Notes: generated from the sequence alone by a model not told the origin. A DNA stretch of 62,475 nucleotides from an uncultured Flavonifractor sp. (GCA_944385625.1 CALWXZ010000003.1:1-62475); one strand, 5' to 3'. Counted from the stretch's first letter, positions 16,381 to 25,871 are shown. Numbers and translations: made by a program.

Positions 16381-17145
16381 TCATCGCTCCTTCTGCTGCA
16401 ACTGGAGGCGGTCGGCGATCATGGCGATAAACTCCGAGTTGGTGGGCTTCCCCTTGGCGTTGGAGACGGTGTAGCCGAAGTATTTTTGCAGGGTCTCCAG
16501 ATCCCCCCGGTCCCAGGCCACCTCGATGGCGTGGCGGATGGCCCGCTCCACCCGGGAGGCGGTGGTGCCGAAGCGCTTGGCCACCTCCGGGTAGAGGATC
16601 TTGGTCACCGCGTTGATGACGTCCATATCCCCCACGGCGATGATAATGGCCTCCCGCAGGTACTGATAGCCCTTGATGTGGGCGGGCACACCAATCTCAT
16701 GGATGATGCTGGTGACCACATTTTCCAGCCTGACGGCCTGCTCCTCTCCGTCGCCGCTCTCCTCCGCCTCCGGAAGAGCGGCCAGCTGCCGGACCCGCTC
16801 GGCCACCGCCGTCAGCCGGCAGGGCTTGAGCATATAATAATCCGCGCCGGTGGAGGCCGCCAGCTCGGCCACGCTGCCCCGGACAAACCCGGAGAGCACC
16901 AGCACCCTGGGTCTGGGCTGGGCCTTGGCCAGCTCCTGCAAAACCTCCACTCCGTCCATCTGGGTCAGCACCAGATCCATCACCACCACATCCGGCGCCA
17001 GGTGCTCCGCCAGACGCAGGGCTTCTTCTCCATCCCCGGTGGCTCCCACCACCTGGATGCCGGACTCTTCCTCCAGCTGTTCCACCAGGATGCGGCGAAA
17101 TTCCTCGCCGGCATCCGCCACCAGGACCTTGATTTTCCGTTCCAA
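16381..17145 (-). CDS. spo0A: Sporulation response regulator Spo0A
   Basis: Spo0A is the phosphorylation-dependent master regulator of sporulation entry. The 254-residue protein has an N-terminal receiver domain and the conserved Spo0A C-terminal DNA-binding domain (about 145-250, with '[14 protein letters not shown]' and '[18 protein letters not shown]'). A TTG at 17145 with AAAGG upstream gives the usual start ([11 protein letters not shown]); the frame is open to a GTG at 17181. In the receiver pocket Asp11, Asp57, Ser85 and Lys107 are present, but the second acidic residue of the usual D-D pair is Ala12. It is not next to spoIVB, unlike in most relatives. Confidence 0.95.
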   Translation of the reverse strand: MERKIKVLVADAGEEFRRILVEQLEEESGIQVVGATGDGEEALRLAEHLAPDVVVMDLVLTQMDGVEVLQELAKAQPRPRVLVLSGFVRGSVAELAASTGADYYMLKPCRLTAVAERVRQLAALPEAEESGDGEEQAVRLENVVTSIIHEIGVPAHIKGYQYLREAIIIAVGDMDVINAVTKILYPEVAKRFGTTASRVERAIRHAIEVAWDRGDLETLQKYFGYTVSNAKGKPTNSEFIAMIADRLQLQQKER

Positions 17146-17458
17146 TCTTGACACCCTTTCCAGCAGGCTCCCCTGCTCCACATTTGCGACTGGCCAGGTC
17201 TCTTTACCGGTTGGCTATAATTTACCATAATCAGACAGCAAGCGCAAGGGTTTTACTGGTAATTTCTGGTTATTTCTCTTCGACTTCGTTCGACCTTTCC
17301 CCGGAAATTCCGACGGACAGCCGCAAAGTCCCCCCTTCTTCCTCCCCTTTCGCCGGAAAAGGCCGCCGGGATTTACCGACGCAGGCCCGCAGATGCCCCA
17401 TCGGTGCCGGGCACGGTCCACTTTTCAAAAGAGCATTTCAAAAAATCCGGTCAAAGAA
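17146..17458. other. Intergenic region upstream of spo0A
   Basis: No credible gene is seen. On the minus strand an A/T-rich stretch near 17205-17235 has TATAG and TATGG elements that could hold the spo0A promoter, but no -35 box is convincing. A long + strand open frame through here (17148-17690) has a biased composition and no RBS and is taken as spurious. Confidence 0.5.
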
Positions 17459-17504
17459 AAAGTTAGTGAGAGCCATCAGCAATGTGGCGGTTCTCACTAA
17501 CTTT
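17459..17504 (-). terminator. Terminator of the CoA-transferase gene
   Basis: A perfect 13-bp inverted repeat (17459-17471 with 17492-17504) is followed on the minus strand by T-T-T-T-T-C-T-T-T. The loop can form an extra short stem. Confidence 0.85.
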
Positions 17505-17654
17505 CAGCTTGTCAAAAATGCCTGGCAGAGTTGGCGCACACAGGCGCGAAAAACTCCACGTCCGTTTTCGCCCTGCGCCACGGCAACCGCCCCAGAATTT
17601 CAGGTTATGTATGAAATTGGGAATGGCGTACACAGCGGCTGCCGGCGTTCCATT

Positions 17655-18950
17655 CTACCAGAGCATCAGCTTATCGGCCTGTTTGCGTAGTTCTGCACGG
17701 AAATCCGGGTGGGCAATGGCAATCAGGTTTTCAACCCGCTGGCGGATGGTCCGATTGCGCAGTTTAGCAATACCGTACTCGGTAACCACATAGTCCGCTA
17801 TATTGCGGGTGATGGAGACCACTCCGCCTGGAGTCAGCTGGGGTTGGATTTTAGAAACAGTGCCGCCTTTGGCGGTGGAGGTCAGGGCGATAATCCCTCT
17901 TCCCCCTTTGGAATGGAAGGCGCCAAAGGCAAAATCAAACGCGCCGCCGGTGCCGGAAAACTGGCGAGACCCCATGCTTTCCGAGCAAATCTGACCGGTC
18001 AGATCCACCTGAATGGCGGCATTGACAGAGACCATGTTATCATTTTGGGCAATCACGTAGGGGTCATTGACCCACGCCGCCTGGCGCAACTCCACTGAGG
18101 TGTTTTCTGCCAAATAGTCGTAGAGCTGCTGGTCACCCCAGGCAAATGCGCCGATCGTTTTCCCCGTATTGAAGTTTTTGCGGGCATTGGTAACCACACC
18201 CGCGCGGAGAAGCTTGCCCATGGAGGACGTAAGCATCTCTGTGTGAATTCCTAAGTCATGCTTGTCCATCAATGCCTCGCCTACCGCATTGGGCATACCG
18301 CCGATACCCAGTTGGATACAGTCCCCGTCACGGATTAGTGAGGTCACATTTTCAGCAATCTTTTTCTCCACCTCGGAAGAGGGCGCAGCGGGTGCGTAGG
18401 GCAGAGGCGTATCCGCCTCGTAGATGTAATCAGCGCGTTCTATCGGGATCGCTGTTTCACCAAAAAAGCGGGGAATGTGAGAGTTGACCTCAAAGATCAC
18501 CTTATCCGCTGCCTTCAGACAATCTAATGTTGCCTGTAGATCAAAGGATAAGTAGACTTTTCCATGGGAGTCCATGGGAGAGACGGCGGCAACGAATACG
18601 GTGGGCCGACGGGTTTCAATGATAGTCGGTCCGACGGAGTGAAGGTTCAAAGGTACCATCTGGTAACGGCCGGTGGAATGTCCGTCCCGGCAGTTGTTGT
18701 TGTAAAAAAAGGTAATAATATCGATGTGACCCTTAAGGGAGTCGTCCGTCATAACAGGATAGTTTCCCATTAACAGCATGGTCCACAAGGAAACATTTTC
18801 CACCCTGTTTGAAATAGTGTGCAGTCGTTTCAGAAACTGAGTTGGTTCATTGCCATAAATGGGCGTCGCAATGGTATCCCCGGACTGGATCATGGCTAAC
18901 GCACCGTCCAGCGTGCCTAGCTTCGATTGATAGAAATCCGTATAATTCAT
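17655..18950 (-). CDS. Acetyl-CoA hydrolase/transferase-family CoA-transferase (4-hydroxybutyrate CoA-transferase-like)
   Basis: The 431-residue enzyme belongs to the family of 4-hydroxybutyrate, butyrate:acetate and succinate CoA-transferases. These move CoA between acids through a glutamyl-CoA intermediate. The candidate nucleophile is Glu238 in G-I-H-T-E-M-L, the same number as reported for AbfT of Clostridium aminobutyricum. The G-I-G-G-M-P-N-A glycine loop precedes it (215-222). ATG 18950 has AGGAGG upstream. It is transcribed alone from a sigma-54 type promoter, so it probably belongs to the neighbouring sigma-54 catabolic regulon, activating or releasing an acid of that pathway. Confidence 0.9.
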   Translation of the reverse strand: MNYTDFYQSKLGTLDGALAMIQSGDTIATPIYGNEPTQFLKRLHTISNRVENVSLWTMLLMGNYPVMTDDSLKGHIDIITFFYNNNCRDGHSTGRYQMVPLNLHSVGPTIIETRRPTVFVAAVSPMDSHGKVYLSFDLQATLDCLKAADKVIFEVNSHIPRFFGETAIPIERADYIYEADTPLPYAPAAPSSEVEKKIAENVTSLIRDGDCIQLGIGGMPNAVGEALMDKHDLGIHTEMLTSSMGKLLRAGVVTNARKNFNTGKTIGAFAWGDQQLYDYLAENTSVELRQAAWVNDPYVIAQNDNMVSVNAAIQVDLTGQICSESMGSRQFSGTGGAFDFAFGAFHSKGGRGIIALTSTAKGGTVSKIQPQLTPGGVVSITRNIADYVVTEYGIAKLRNRTIRQRVENLIAIAHPDFRAELRKQADKLMLW

Positions 18951-19000
18951 GCTTTTCCTCCTGTATCCAGTTTAGTTGCGCCTCTCTATGTTTTAAATAG

Positions 19001-19020
19001 AAGCAATTCTTATGCCAATT
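19001..19020 (-). promoter_or_regulatory. Sigma-54 promoter of the CoA-transferase gene
   Basis: The minus strand reads TTGGCATAAGAATTGCTT: GG and GC separated by exactly 10 bp, as required for the -24/-12 elements. The transcript would start near 18992, 42 bp before the ATG. Confidence 0.8.
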
Positions 19021-19251
19021 AATTGGGGTCCATTCCCCCCTTTTGGCCGCAAATGCAATGACAATAAGTATACACAAGTATAATTATTATCCGGTACAAT
19101 CGCCTCTGAACCCCGCTCCGTTGGTGAGGCCGGCCACAGGGCGATTATGCTGCAATTCGTCTGTGGACCATCTTGGCGCTCTGCTTTGACATCCGGGCTC
19201 TTCCCTGCCGGACCTTTTCACTACGAACACCTGGCCTTTGCATGGAAATAA

Positions 19252-19291
19252 AAAGGTAGACGGCATGGTGGTTTTCCATGCGTCTACCTTT
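19252..19291 (-). terminator. Terminator of the nine-gene dehydrogenase operon
   Basis: A 16-bp stem with one bulge (19252-19268 with 19276-19291) is followed on the minus strand by TTTTTATTT. It lies 70 bp past the lpd stop codon and separates the operon from the CoA-transferase promoter. Confidence 0.88.
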
Positions 19292-19361
19292 ATCTTAACT
19301 GGATATGTTGTTTTCCTTACCGGGGAAAATGATGTGCAGGTTCACGACCGTCCTCATCGGG

Positions 19362-20729
19362 TTACAGCTTGTGGCAACACAGCCCCTCCACATCATGGGC
19401 GGCCTCCATCAGTGCCTCGCTGACGGTGGGATGGGCGTGGATGGTCTCTCCCAGCTGCTCCACGGTGAGACCCTGCCGGATGGCCAGCACCGCTTCACTG
19501 ATGAACTCCGTGGCGTGAGGGGCCACCACATGGCAGCCCAGCACCCGGTCGGTAACCTCATCGGCCACAATCTTGGCAAAGCCGTCGGGGCAGCTGATGG
19601 CCAGGGCGCGGCCATTGCCCGATATATTGAAACGGCCGGTCTTGACCGTGTATCCCGCTTCCTTCGCTTTTTCCTCGGTGAGACCCACGCAGGCGATCTC
19701 CGGGGTGGTATAGATACAGCCGGGCACGGCGGAATAGTCCATCTTCCGGTGTTCTCCGGCGGCATTGTGGGCCGCCACCACGCCCTGGGCGGTAGCCACA
19801 TGGGCCAGCTGCTGCTTGCCGGTGATATCGCCGATGGCGTAGATGTGGGGCACGTTGGTGCGCAGCTCGTCGTCCACCGCCACAAAGCCCCGCTCGGTCT
19901 CCACTCCGGCGGTCTCCAGGCCCAGGCTGGCCGTCTCCGGCTTGCGGCCGGTGGCCAGGATCACCACCTGGCCCCGGGCCTCCAGCGTCTGGCCGTCCTT
20001 CTCAAAGACGCAGGTGAGGCCGTCCCGGATCTCCAGCACTTTTGCGCCGGTGTGGATGGTCACACCCTTGTCGGTGAGAACCCCGGTCATGGTGGTACAC
20101 ACATCGGGGTCGTTGCCGTACAGAATGGTGGGCAGCATCTCCACAATGGTCACCGGCTTGCCCAGATCCCGGAAGAGGGTGGCAAACTCCACGCCGATGA
20201 CACCGCCGCCGATGATGACCACAGACTCGGGGCACTCCTCCAGAGCCAAAACTCCGTCGGAGTTGAGCACGCCCGGCTGATCCGCGCCGGGGATGGGGAT
20301 GGAGGCGGGGTAGGAGCCGGAGGCCAGAATGATCCGCTCCGCCTCAAACTCCTCCTCCCCCACCCGGAAGGTGTGAGGGCCGGTGAGAACCGCCTCGCCC
20401 CGCACCAGCTGGGCGCCGTGGCCGGCCACCAGGTTTTCAACACCGCTGCGCAGCTGCTTGACCACCTTGTCCTTCCGCTTGGCCATCTTCTTATACTGGA
20501 AGGAATACTCCCCCAGCGTGATGCCCAGGGACTTGGCTCCGCTGAGCTCATGGTAGACCTCCGCGCTGTGAAGCAGGGCCTTGGTGGGGATACAGCCCCG
20601 GTTGAGGCAGGTTCCGCCCACATCCCGCTTTTCCACCAGCACAGTCTTTTTTCCCAGCTGGGCGGACCGGATGGCGGCAATGTATCCGCCGGGGCCGCCG
20701 CCGATGACCGCAACTTCATACTGATTCAT
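19362..20729 (-). CDS. Dihydrolipoamide dehydrogenase (E3)
   Basis: This flavoprotein reoxidises the dihydrolipoyl group of the E2 component and passes electrons to NAD+. The 455-residue protein has the FAD-binding G-G-G-P-G-G-Y motif at 10-16, the redox disulfide C41-L-N-R-G-C46, an NAD-binding G-G-G-V-I-G motif, and the C-terminal H-P-T-V-S-E catalytic pair. It is the last gene of the operon. Its ATG overlaps the stop of the AcoX-like gene (ATGA), with AGGAGG upstream. Placement with E1/E2 genes shows it serves this complex rather than a general pool. Confidence 0.95.
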   Translation of the reverse strand: MNQYEVAVIGGGPGGYIAAIRSAQLGKKTVLVEKRDVGGTCLNRGCIPTKALLHSAEVYHELSGAKSLGITLGEYSFQYKKMAKRKDKVVKQLRSGVENLVAGHGAQLVRGEAVLTGPHTFRVGEEEFEAERIILASGSYPASIPIPGADQPGVLNSDGVLALEECPESVVIIGGGVIGVEFATLFRDLGKPVTIVEMLPTILYGNDPDVCTTMTGVLTDKGVTIHTGAKVLEIRDGLTCVFEKDGQTLEARGQVVILATGRKPETASLGLETAGVETERGFVAVDDELRTNVPHIYAIGDITGKQQLAHVATAQGVVAAHNAAGEHRKMDYSAVPGCIYTTPEIACVGLTEEKAKEAGYTVKTGRFNISGNGRALAISCPDGFAKIVADEVTDRVLGCHVVAPHATEFISEAVLAIRQGLTVEQLGETIHAHPTVSEALMEAAHDVEGLCCHKL

Positions 20730-21745
20730 GCTGTTGCCTCCTGTCGTAATTGAAAGCAGCCGTGGGTACGGGCATACTCAATGGTACCGGCCACGTCCAC
20801 CCGGAGCGGACCGTTCCGGGTCACCGCGCAGGTAATTACGTCCCCCGGCTGGAAAAAGATCTCCCGCTCGCCGTCCAGCGCCAGGGTACCCTGATAGGTC
20901 ATGGTGCGGGTCACCGGCTTCCCCAGGGGCAGCCGGCAGGCATTTTCAATGTGGACGCCCTGCACGGTACCGGCCCCCACAGGGGCCAGCGTGTTGGGAG
21001 TGCCGCCGGTAAATTCCGCCATAGCGCCCCACTCATCTGTCCTGGATACCTGTAATGCCGTACCCACCAGAGCCGAAAAGCCGATAGACGCCATGGAGCA
21101 CTGGGTCACCACCACCTGGTCGATCTCCTGGTAATTCCAAATGGCCTTGGAGCCCACAAAGGGATTGCGGCAGAAGACCAGGTCGATGAGGGCCAGGTCC
21201 ACCAGCGCTCCGTTTTTCCATATCTCAATACATTTTGCGGGAGCGGCGCAGGCCTCCAGCGGAGCTCTCTTCCCTGCCAGTACCGCGGCGGCCAGCCCTG
21301 CCACCGTACCCTCCATCAGCTCCGGATAGACATTGTTGGTACCGGTGGACATGGAGATCATGGGTACCTTCCTAGTCCCTTTGGCGGCGGCCCGGCTGGT
21401 GCCGTCGCCCCCCATGACGACAAGCACGTCCGCGCCGATTCGCTCCATTTCCGAGGCAAAAAAGATGGTATCCGATTGTGTCTCTGTCCGCTCCATCTCG
21501 TAGACCTCCAGCTGGGACAGGTCCCCCGGATAACCAGGGGTTTGCCGCTTCTGGAGCAGCAGGCGGCCATAACCCAGCCGGTCCGGCATCACATAGACCT
21601 TCTGGTCCCCCACCGCCGCGGCGGACAGCATGATGCGCTCCAGGATATTGAGCTTCTCCATATCGTCAATGGTGGTGGCCGCCGTCAGCAGGCGCCGTAT
21701 GTCCTTTCCCGACTGGGGGTTGCAGGCAATTCCAATGATGCCCAT
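20726..21745 (-). CDS. AcoX-like ATP-NAD kinase-fold protein
   Basis: The 339-residue protein has the ATP-NAD/diacylglycerol kinase fold signature V-M-G-G-D-G-T-S-R (about residues 118-126). It also has the N-terminal G-I-I-G-I-A-C-N-P-Q-S-G-K-D segment of AcoX proteins. AcoX genes occur in acetoin catabolic operons and their biochemical role remains unclear. Here it sits between an SDR gene and lpd. Its start is preceded by GAGGGG and its stop overlaps lpd. It supports reading the operon as acetoin-dehydrogenase-like, without proving the substrate. Confidence 0.82.
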   Translation of the reverse strand: MGIIGIACNPQSGKDIRRLLTAATTIDDMEKLNILERIMLSAAAVGDQKVYVMPDRLGYGRLLLQKRQTPGYPGDLSQLEVYEMERTETQSDTIFFASEMERIGADVLVVMGGDGTSRAAAKGTRKVPMISMSTGTNNVYPELMEGTVAGLAAAVLAGKRAPLEACAAPAKCIEIWKNGALVDLALIDLVFCRNPFVGSKAIWNYQEIDQVVVTQCSMASIGFSALVGTALQVSRTDEWGAMAEFTGGTPNTLAPVGAGTVQGVHIENACRLPLGKPVTRTMTYQGTLALDGEREIFFQPGDVITCAVTRNGPLRVDVAGTIEYARTHGCFQLRQEATA

Positions 21746-21751
21746 GGCGGA

Positions 21752-22555
21752 TTACCCCTCTGCCAGCTTGCGCAGCGCGCTGTAGATGGGCGCGTGGCTC
21801 ATCATGCCACCGTCCACGCAGATCTCCTGACCGGTCACAAAGGCCGCCTCATCGCTGGCGAAGAACAAAGCCATATAGCCGATATCCTCCGGACAGCCGC
21901 ACCGGTTCACGTCGATCTGCTCCAGATAGATATCCTTGAAGAACTGGGGCACATTGGACTGGTTCTGAGGCGTGATAATGAGACCGGGATGGATGCAGTT
22001 GCAGCGAATATTATCCTTTCCATATTGATAGGCGATGTTCTTGGTGAGGTTGGCCACGCCCGCCTTGGCCGGGCCGTAGGCGCTCCAGCCCAGATTGCCG
22101 TTGACGCCGGCGGTGGAGCCGGTATTGATAATGGAGCCGCCGCCATTGCGCTTCATGTGGGGGATGGCATACTTGCTCAGCAGAAAGACGCTGCGCAGGT
22201 CGGACTGGAGCATCTCATCCCAGGCCTCGGCGGTCAGATCGGCCACGTTACCGTCCTGGGCGTTGACGCTGGCGGCATTGTTGACCAGAATATCCAGCTT
22301 TCCGTGACTCTGGACGGTATCCTCGATCAGCGCAGCGGCAGAGCGCTCGTCCATAATGTCCAGCTTGTGATAACTGGCGGAAAAGCCCTCGTCCCGAATC
22401 TCCTGGGCCACAGCCTCTCCCCGCTCCGCGCGGCGGCCGGTGACCACCACATGGGCGCCCTGCCGGGCCAGCACCCTGGCAATGCCGATTCCAATACCGC
22501 TGGTGGAGCCGGTAACGATAGCCACCTTACCGGTCAGATCAAATACTTGTTTCAT
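21752..22555 (-). CDS. Short-chain dehydrogenase/reductase
   Basis: The 267-residue classical SDR has the NAD(P) motif T-G-S-T-S-G-I-G (near residue 16), the N-N-A-A motif, and the catalytic Ser and Y-G-P-A-K. It should interconvert a hydroxyl and a ketone. Its position in the sigma-54 operon points to oxidation of a hydroxy group before or after C-C cleavage. The frame opens at a GTG (22567), but ATG 22555 with GAGG upstream is preferred. Six bases separate it from the AcoX-like gene. Confidence 0.9.
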   Translation of the reverse strand: MKQVFDLTGKVAIVTGSTSGIGIGIARVLARQGAHVVVTGRRAERGEAVAQEIRDEGFSASYHKLDIMDERSAAALIEDTVQSHGKLDILVNNAASVNAQDGNVADLTAEAWDEMLQSDLRSVFLLSKYAIPHMKRNGGGSIINTGSTAGVNGNLGWSAYGPAKAGVANLTKNIAYQYGKDNIRCNCIHPGLIITPQNQSNVPQFFKDIYLEQIDVNRCGCPEDIGYMALFFASDEAAFVTGQEICVDGGMMSHAPIYSALRKLAEG

Positions 22556-22570
22556 GCTGCACCTCACAAC

Positions 22571-23392
22571 TTATGTTTCATTCTGTGCCGCCCGGTTGTC
22601 GGCCCAGGGGGCGTTATGGCTGATAGCGCCGCCGTCCAGCACCAGACATTCTCCGGTCATCCAGCGGGAGGCATCCGATACCAGAAAGGCCGCGGCATCG
22701 GCCACCTCAGCGCCGGTACCATGCCCCCGAGCCAGCAGAGTATGCCGGTCGATGCGGTCAAAGGCGGCCTTTGCGGCGGGGACCTGGGCCAAAGCGGCGT
22801 ACATATCCTGATCCAGCACCAATCCGGGTACCAGGCAGTTGCACCGTATGCCGCTGCGGCCATATTGGGCCGCGATGGAACGGGTCAGGGACTCCAGCCC
22901 CGCCTTTGCGGCGCTGTATGCGGCATAGCCGTCCTCTCCCCGGCGGGCACCGGTACTGCCGATGTTGAGGATCACACTCTCAGGCTGGTTCAGCAGCAGT
23001 GGGATTACATACTTGCACACCAGGAAATGACAGCGCAGATTGAGCTCCATATGCCGATCCCAATCCTCCACTGTGACCTCATGGAGAGGCGGCTGAACAT
23101 CTGCGTGCCAGAAGGCGTTGTTCACCAGGACGTCCACCCGGCCGGTCTGGGCACAGGTTTGGGCCAGCGCCTGCTGTACCTGCCCCTCGTCGCACACATC
23201 ACAGTGAAAAAAGGCCGCGCATCCCCCTTCTTCGTTGATCTTATGCACGGCCTTCCGCCCAGCTTCATCCTGAACATCCCAGACGGCTACAAAATAGCCC
23301 ATCTCCGCCAGGCGCTGGGAGATATACCGTCCCGACCCACCCGCGCTGGCACCCGCCCCACCGGTGACGATAGCGGTTTTCTGTTCCATCAT
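22571..23392 (-). CDS. Short-chain dehydrogenase/reductase
   Basis: The 273-residue protein is a second SDR with a V-N-N-A motif, catalytic Ser and Y-S-A-A-K. The cofactor loop is unusual: T-G-G-A-G-A-S-A-G-G-S-G-R instead of TGxxxGIG, with extra small residues. It is only distantly similar to the downstream SDR, so the pair probably act on different steps or stereoisomers. The ATG at 23392 has GGAGAG upstream. Confidence 0.88.
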   Translation of the reverse strand: MMEQKTAIVTGGAGASAGGSGRYISQRLAEMGYFVAVWDVQDEAGRKAVHKINEEGGCAAFFHCDVCDEGQVQQALAQTCAQTGRVDVLVNNAFWHADVQPPLHEVTVEDWDRHMELNLRCHFLVCKYVIPLLLNQPESVILNIGSTGARRGEDGYAAYSAAKAGLESLTRSIAAQYGRSGIRCNCLVPGLVLDQDMYAALAQVPAAKAAFDRIDRHTLLARGHGTGAEVADAAAFLVSDASRWMTGECLVLDGGAISHNAPWADNRAAQNET

Positions 23393-23453
23393 GCGTTCTC
23401 TCTCCTAAGCCACGGCGGGGCGGCCGTCTCTGGCGCCCCGCCGCGTTTATTTC

Positions 23454-24521
23454 TTATTGGTTTCCGTTGGACTCGGGACGGGACTTTTTCAGTTCGGCTT
23501 CCCCGTCTACCACAACGTGGCCCTTTTCCTCCTCCAGCAGCTCCTTCCCCAGGGTCTTTTTGACGGCGCGGATCACATCCATCTTGTCAGGAACGATCTC
23601 CCACTCTACCATGCCCACGGGAATAAAGGTATTGGGCGTGCCCACGCGGACAATGGGGGACTTCAGAACGCCGCCCTCCCGCTCGGTGACCTGTGCCGCG
23701 ATCTCGGCGCCAAAGCCGCCCCGGATATTGGCCTCATGGGCGATGACCAGATGGCCGGTCTTGCCAACGGAGGCCAAAACGGTGTCGATATCAAAGGGAA
23801 TCAGCGTGCGGGGATCGATAACCTCGCAGGAGATGCCCTGCTTCTCCAAATCATCGGCAGCAGCCAAAGCATCCTTCAGCAGCTTATGCCAGGCAACGAT
23901 GGTCACGTCGGTGCCCTCTCTACGGATGCGGGCCTGGCCGAAGGGGATGAGGACGTCGTCTTCCGCCTCGGGGATATCCGCGTGCTCGGTATAGCAGGTG
24001 GTGCGGCAGTCCAACCAGATCACCGGGTCGTTGTCCCGGATGGCATACTTCATCATGCCATAGGCGTCCTCAGGGAAGGTGGGAACCGCAATTTTCAAGC
24101 CGGGATAGTTCATGACCCAGCCCTCCACACACTCGGAATGATGGGCGCCGCACTGAGAACCAATGCCCTGGGCGGAGCGGATCACCATGGGGACAGGGCA
24201 CTTCTGATTAGAGAGCCAATACTGCTTTGCAGCGCCGTGGGCAATGTTGCTCATGGCCAGAGGAATAAAGTCGGGATACATAAACTCCACAATGGGGCGC
24301 AGACCCATCCACGCCATACCGACCGCTACGCCGGTGAAGCCCTTCTCATCCAATGGGGTGTCAATCACCCGGTCGGGAAAGTTTTTGTACAGAGAAAACA
24401 GCTTGGTAATAGCGCCGCCGAAGACGCCCACGTCCTCGCCCATGTAGTAAATTTTCTCGTCCTGCTTCATCTCCTCAAAGATGGCGGCCTCCAGGGCCTG
24501 TGCATAGCTGACATTTCTCAT
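23454..24521 (-). CDS. 2-oxoacid/acetoin dehydrogenase E1 component, beta subunit
   Basis: The beta subunit of a ThDP-dependent alpha2-beta2 E1. The 355-residue protein has the transketolase pyrimidine-binding region (G-E-D-V-G-V-F-G-G near residue 28, T-P-L-D-E-K-G-F near 55) and the C-terminal transketolase domain (I-D-P-R-T-L-I-P-F-D). It carries a C-terminal extension of about 25 charged residues ending E-S-N-G-N-Q. Its ATG overlaps the E1-alpha stop (TAATG), so the two subunits are translationally coupled. Confidence 0.93.
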   Translation of the reverse strand: MRNVSYAQALEAAIFEEMKQDEKIYYMGEDVGVFGGAITKLFSLYKNFPDRVIDTPLDEKGFTGVAVGMAWMGLRPIVEFMYPDFIPLAMSNIAHGAAKQYWLSNQKCPVPMVIRSAQGIGSQCGAHHSECVEGWVMNYPGLKIAVPTFPEDAYGMMKYAIRDNDPVIWLDCRTTCYTEHADIPEAEDDVLIPFGQARIRREGTDVTIVAWHKLLKDALAAADDLEKQGISCEVIDPRTLIPFDIDTVLASVGKTGHLVIAHEANIRGGFGAEIAAQVTEREGGVLKSPIVRVGTPNTFIPVGMVEWEIVPDKMDVIRAVKKTLGKELLEEEKGHVVVDGEAELKKSRPESNGNQ

Positions 24522-25507
24522 TACAGCTTACCTCCTTCCGTGTTGGAGAACACCTTGTCGGCACCCTTGGTCATATCTCCAGTGAGCCTGGGCTGCTGAT
24601 AGGCCCATTCAAAGGCCTCGGCGATCTCATTCTTGATCTCCTTGGCATAGCCTTTGAGCTCCTCCTCGGTGCAGATGCCCATCTCCTGCAACATCTTCTC
24701 AAAGCGCGGAATGGGGTCGGGATACTTTTCAGACATACGGGCATCGCGCTCGGCAGTCTCATAATCACGGGGATCGCCAAAGTAGTGTCCACACTTACGG
24801 TAAGTCATAACTTCTACCAGGGCAGGCTCGCCGCGGCGTGCGCTCTCAATAGCGGCCTCCATAGCCTCTCTCACGGCGATGGGATCTTGTCCCCACACAC
24901 TGACGCCCTTCACGTTGAACCCGGCGGCCCGGCCGGAGATCTCAGAGCACTTACACTCCTTCTCGGTGGGGGTCGTCATGGCCACACCGTTATTGACGAC
25001 TACATAGACAATGGGCAGACTGAACAGAGAGGCGAAGTTCATGGCCTCATAGAGTGCGCCCATCTGAGCGCCGCCATCGCCTTGACAGTTGATGACCACG
25101 CCAGGCTTGTTCTGAAGTTTGAGGGCCATAGCTACGCCTGTATCATGGAGCCAGTCCTCACCGATGAGTCCGTCCAAAGGCAGCAGGTGCAGATCGGCGA
25201 TGTCCTGTTGGTGGTAGTCACCGCCAATGCCATTGTTGTAGCCGGTGGCACGCTCCAACATCCCAGCCACATAGAGCTTCATATCGCACATGGACAGGCA
25301 GCCGTGGTTTCGGTGGTACGGCTTCAGGTAATCATCCGGCCCAATCAGAGGCATCAGTCCAGCTTCAAATGCCTCCTGATTCGTCCCGAAGTGGAACATC
25401 CCGACCAGCTTGCCTTTCTTGCTCTCCGTGGCGATCTTTTTGTCGAAGAGACGGCCCCGCTGCATGATCTTGTACATCTCAACAAGCTGTTCCTTGGTGT
25501 AGGCCAT
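24521..25507 (-). CDS. 2-oxoacid/acetoin dehydrogenase E1 component, alpha subunit (divergent)
   Basis: This ThDP-dependent subunit cleaves the substrate and passes a two-electron, acyl-forming unit to lipoamide. The 328-residue protein has the ThDP motif GDG (143-145) to NN (172-173) with normal spacing. It departs from ordinary AcoA/PdhA in conserved places: H-R-N-H-G for the H-R-G-H-G loop, and G-I-G-G-D-Y-H-Q-Q for the G-K-G-G-S-M-H block. These sit near the active site, so the substrate may not be acetoin. ATG 25507 with AAAGGAG upstream is chosen over 25543. Confidence 0.9.
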   Translation of the reverse strand: MAYTKEQLVEMYKIMQRGRLFDKKIATESKKGKLVGMFHFGTNQEAFEAGLMPLIGPDDYLKPYHRNHGCLSMCDMKLYVAGMLERATGYNNGIGGDYHQQDIADLHLLPLDGLIGEDWLHDTGVAMALKLQNKPGVVINCQGDGGAQMGALYEAMNFASLFSLPIVYVVVNNGVAMTTPTEKECKCSEISGRAAGFNVKGVSVWGQDPIAVREAMEAAIESARRGEPALVEVMTYRKCGHYFGDPRDYETAERDARMSEKYPDPIPRFEKMLQEMGICTEEELKGYAKEIKNEIAEAFEWAYQQPRLTGDMTKGADKVFSNTEGGKL

Positions 25508-25548
25508 AGTACTTGACTCCTTTCTTTCTCGGATTGTTTGCAATCCGT

Positions 25549-25788
25549 TTAATCTTCCTCAATATAGCCGATGACGTCGCCCACGTTGTAGGTCTCGCCC
25601 ACCTGTCCGATGATCTCGGTAATAACGCCGTCATACAGAGACTCAACCTGAGCGTTCATCTTCTCCGTCTTGATCTCGCACAGCTCCTGATCTTCCTCCA
25701 CATGGTCGCCCACCTTGACGTGCCACTCCAAAATCTGGCCGGTCTTCATCTCAGAACCCAGTTTGGGAATATTAATCTCCTGCTTCAT
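25549..25788 (-). CDS. Free-standing lipoyl-domain protein
   Basis: The 79-residue protein is a single biotinyl/lipoyl domain with the lipoylation site Lys43 in I-K-T-E-K-M-N. It would be the swinging arm of the complex. In usual E2 proteins this domain is fused to the acyltransferase core; here the core is a separate gene (26235-26972). ATG 25788 follows AAAGGAG. A dedicated lipoate ligase gene lies 4 kb away in the same regulon. Confidence 0.92.
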   Translation of the reverse strand: MKQEINIPKLGSEMKTGQILEWHVKVGDHVEEDQELCEIKTEKMNAQVESLYDGVITEIIGQVGETYNVGDVIGYIEED

Positions 25789-25871
25789 AACACATATCTC
25801 CTTTTCCAAAATGTTTTATTGCCAAGGCGCCGTGACCCGGCGCGCTTAGTCACACAGCTGTACATGGGGCA

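Noticed and set aside
17148..17690. A 180-codon + strand open frame across the spo0A upstream region
   Set aside because: It has no RBS, reads antisense through the spo0A start, the CoA-transferase terminator and the end of that gene, and its product has no recognisable features.
19252..19291. A TAAAAAGGTAGACGG string resembling the candidate enhancer motif
   Set aside because: It forms one arm of the operon terminator, and its distance to the CoA-transferase promoter (over 200 bp) is larger than for the other copies.
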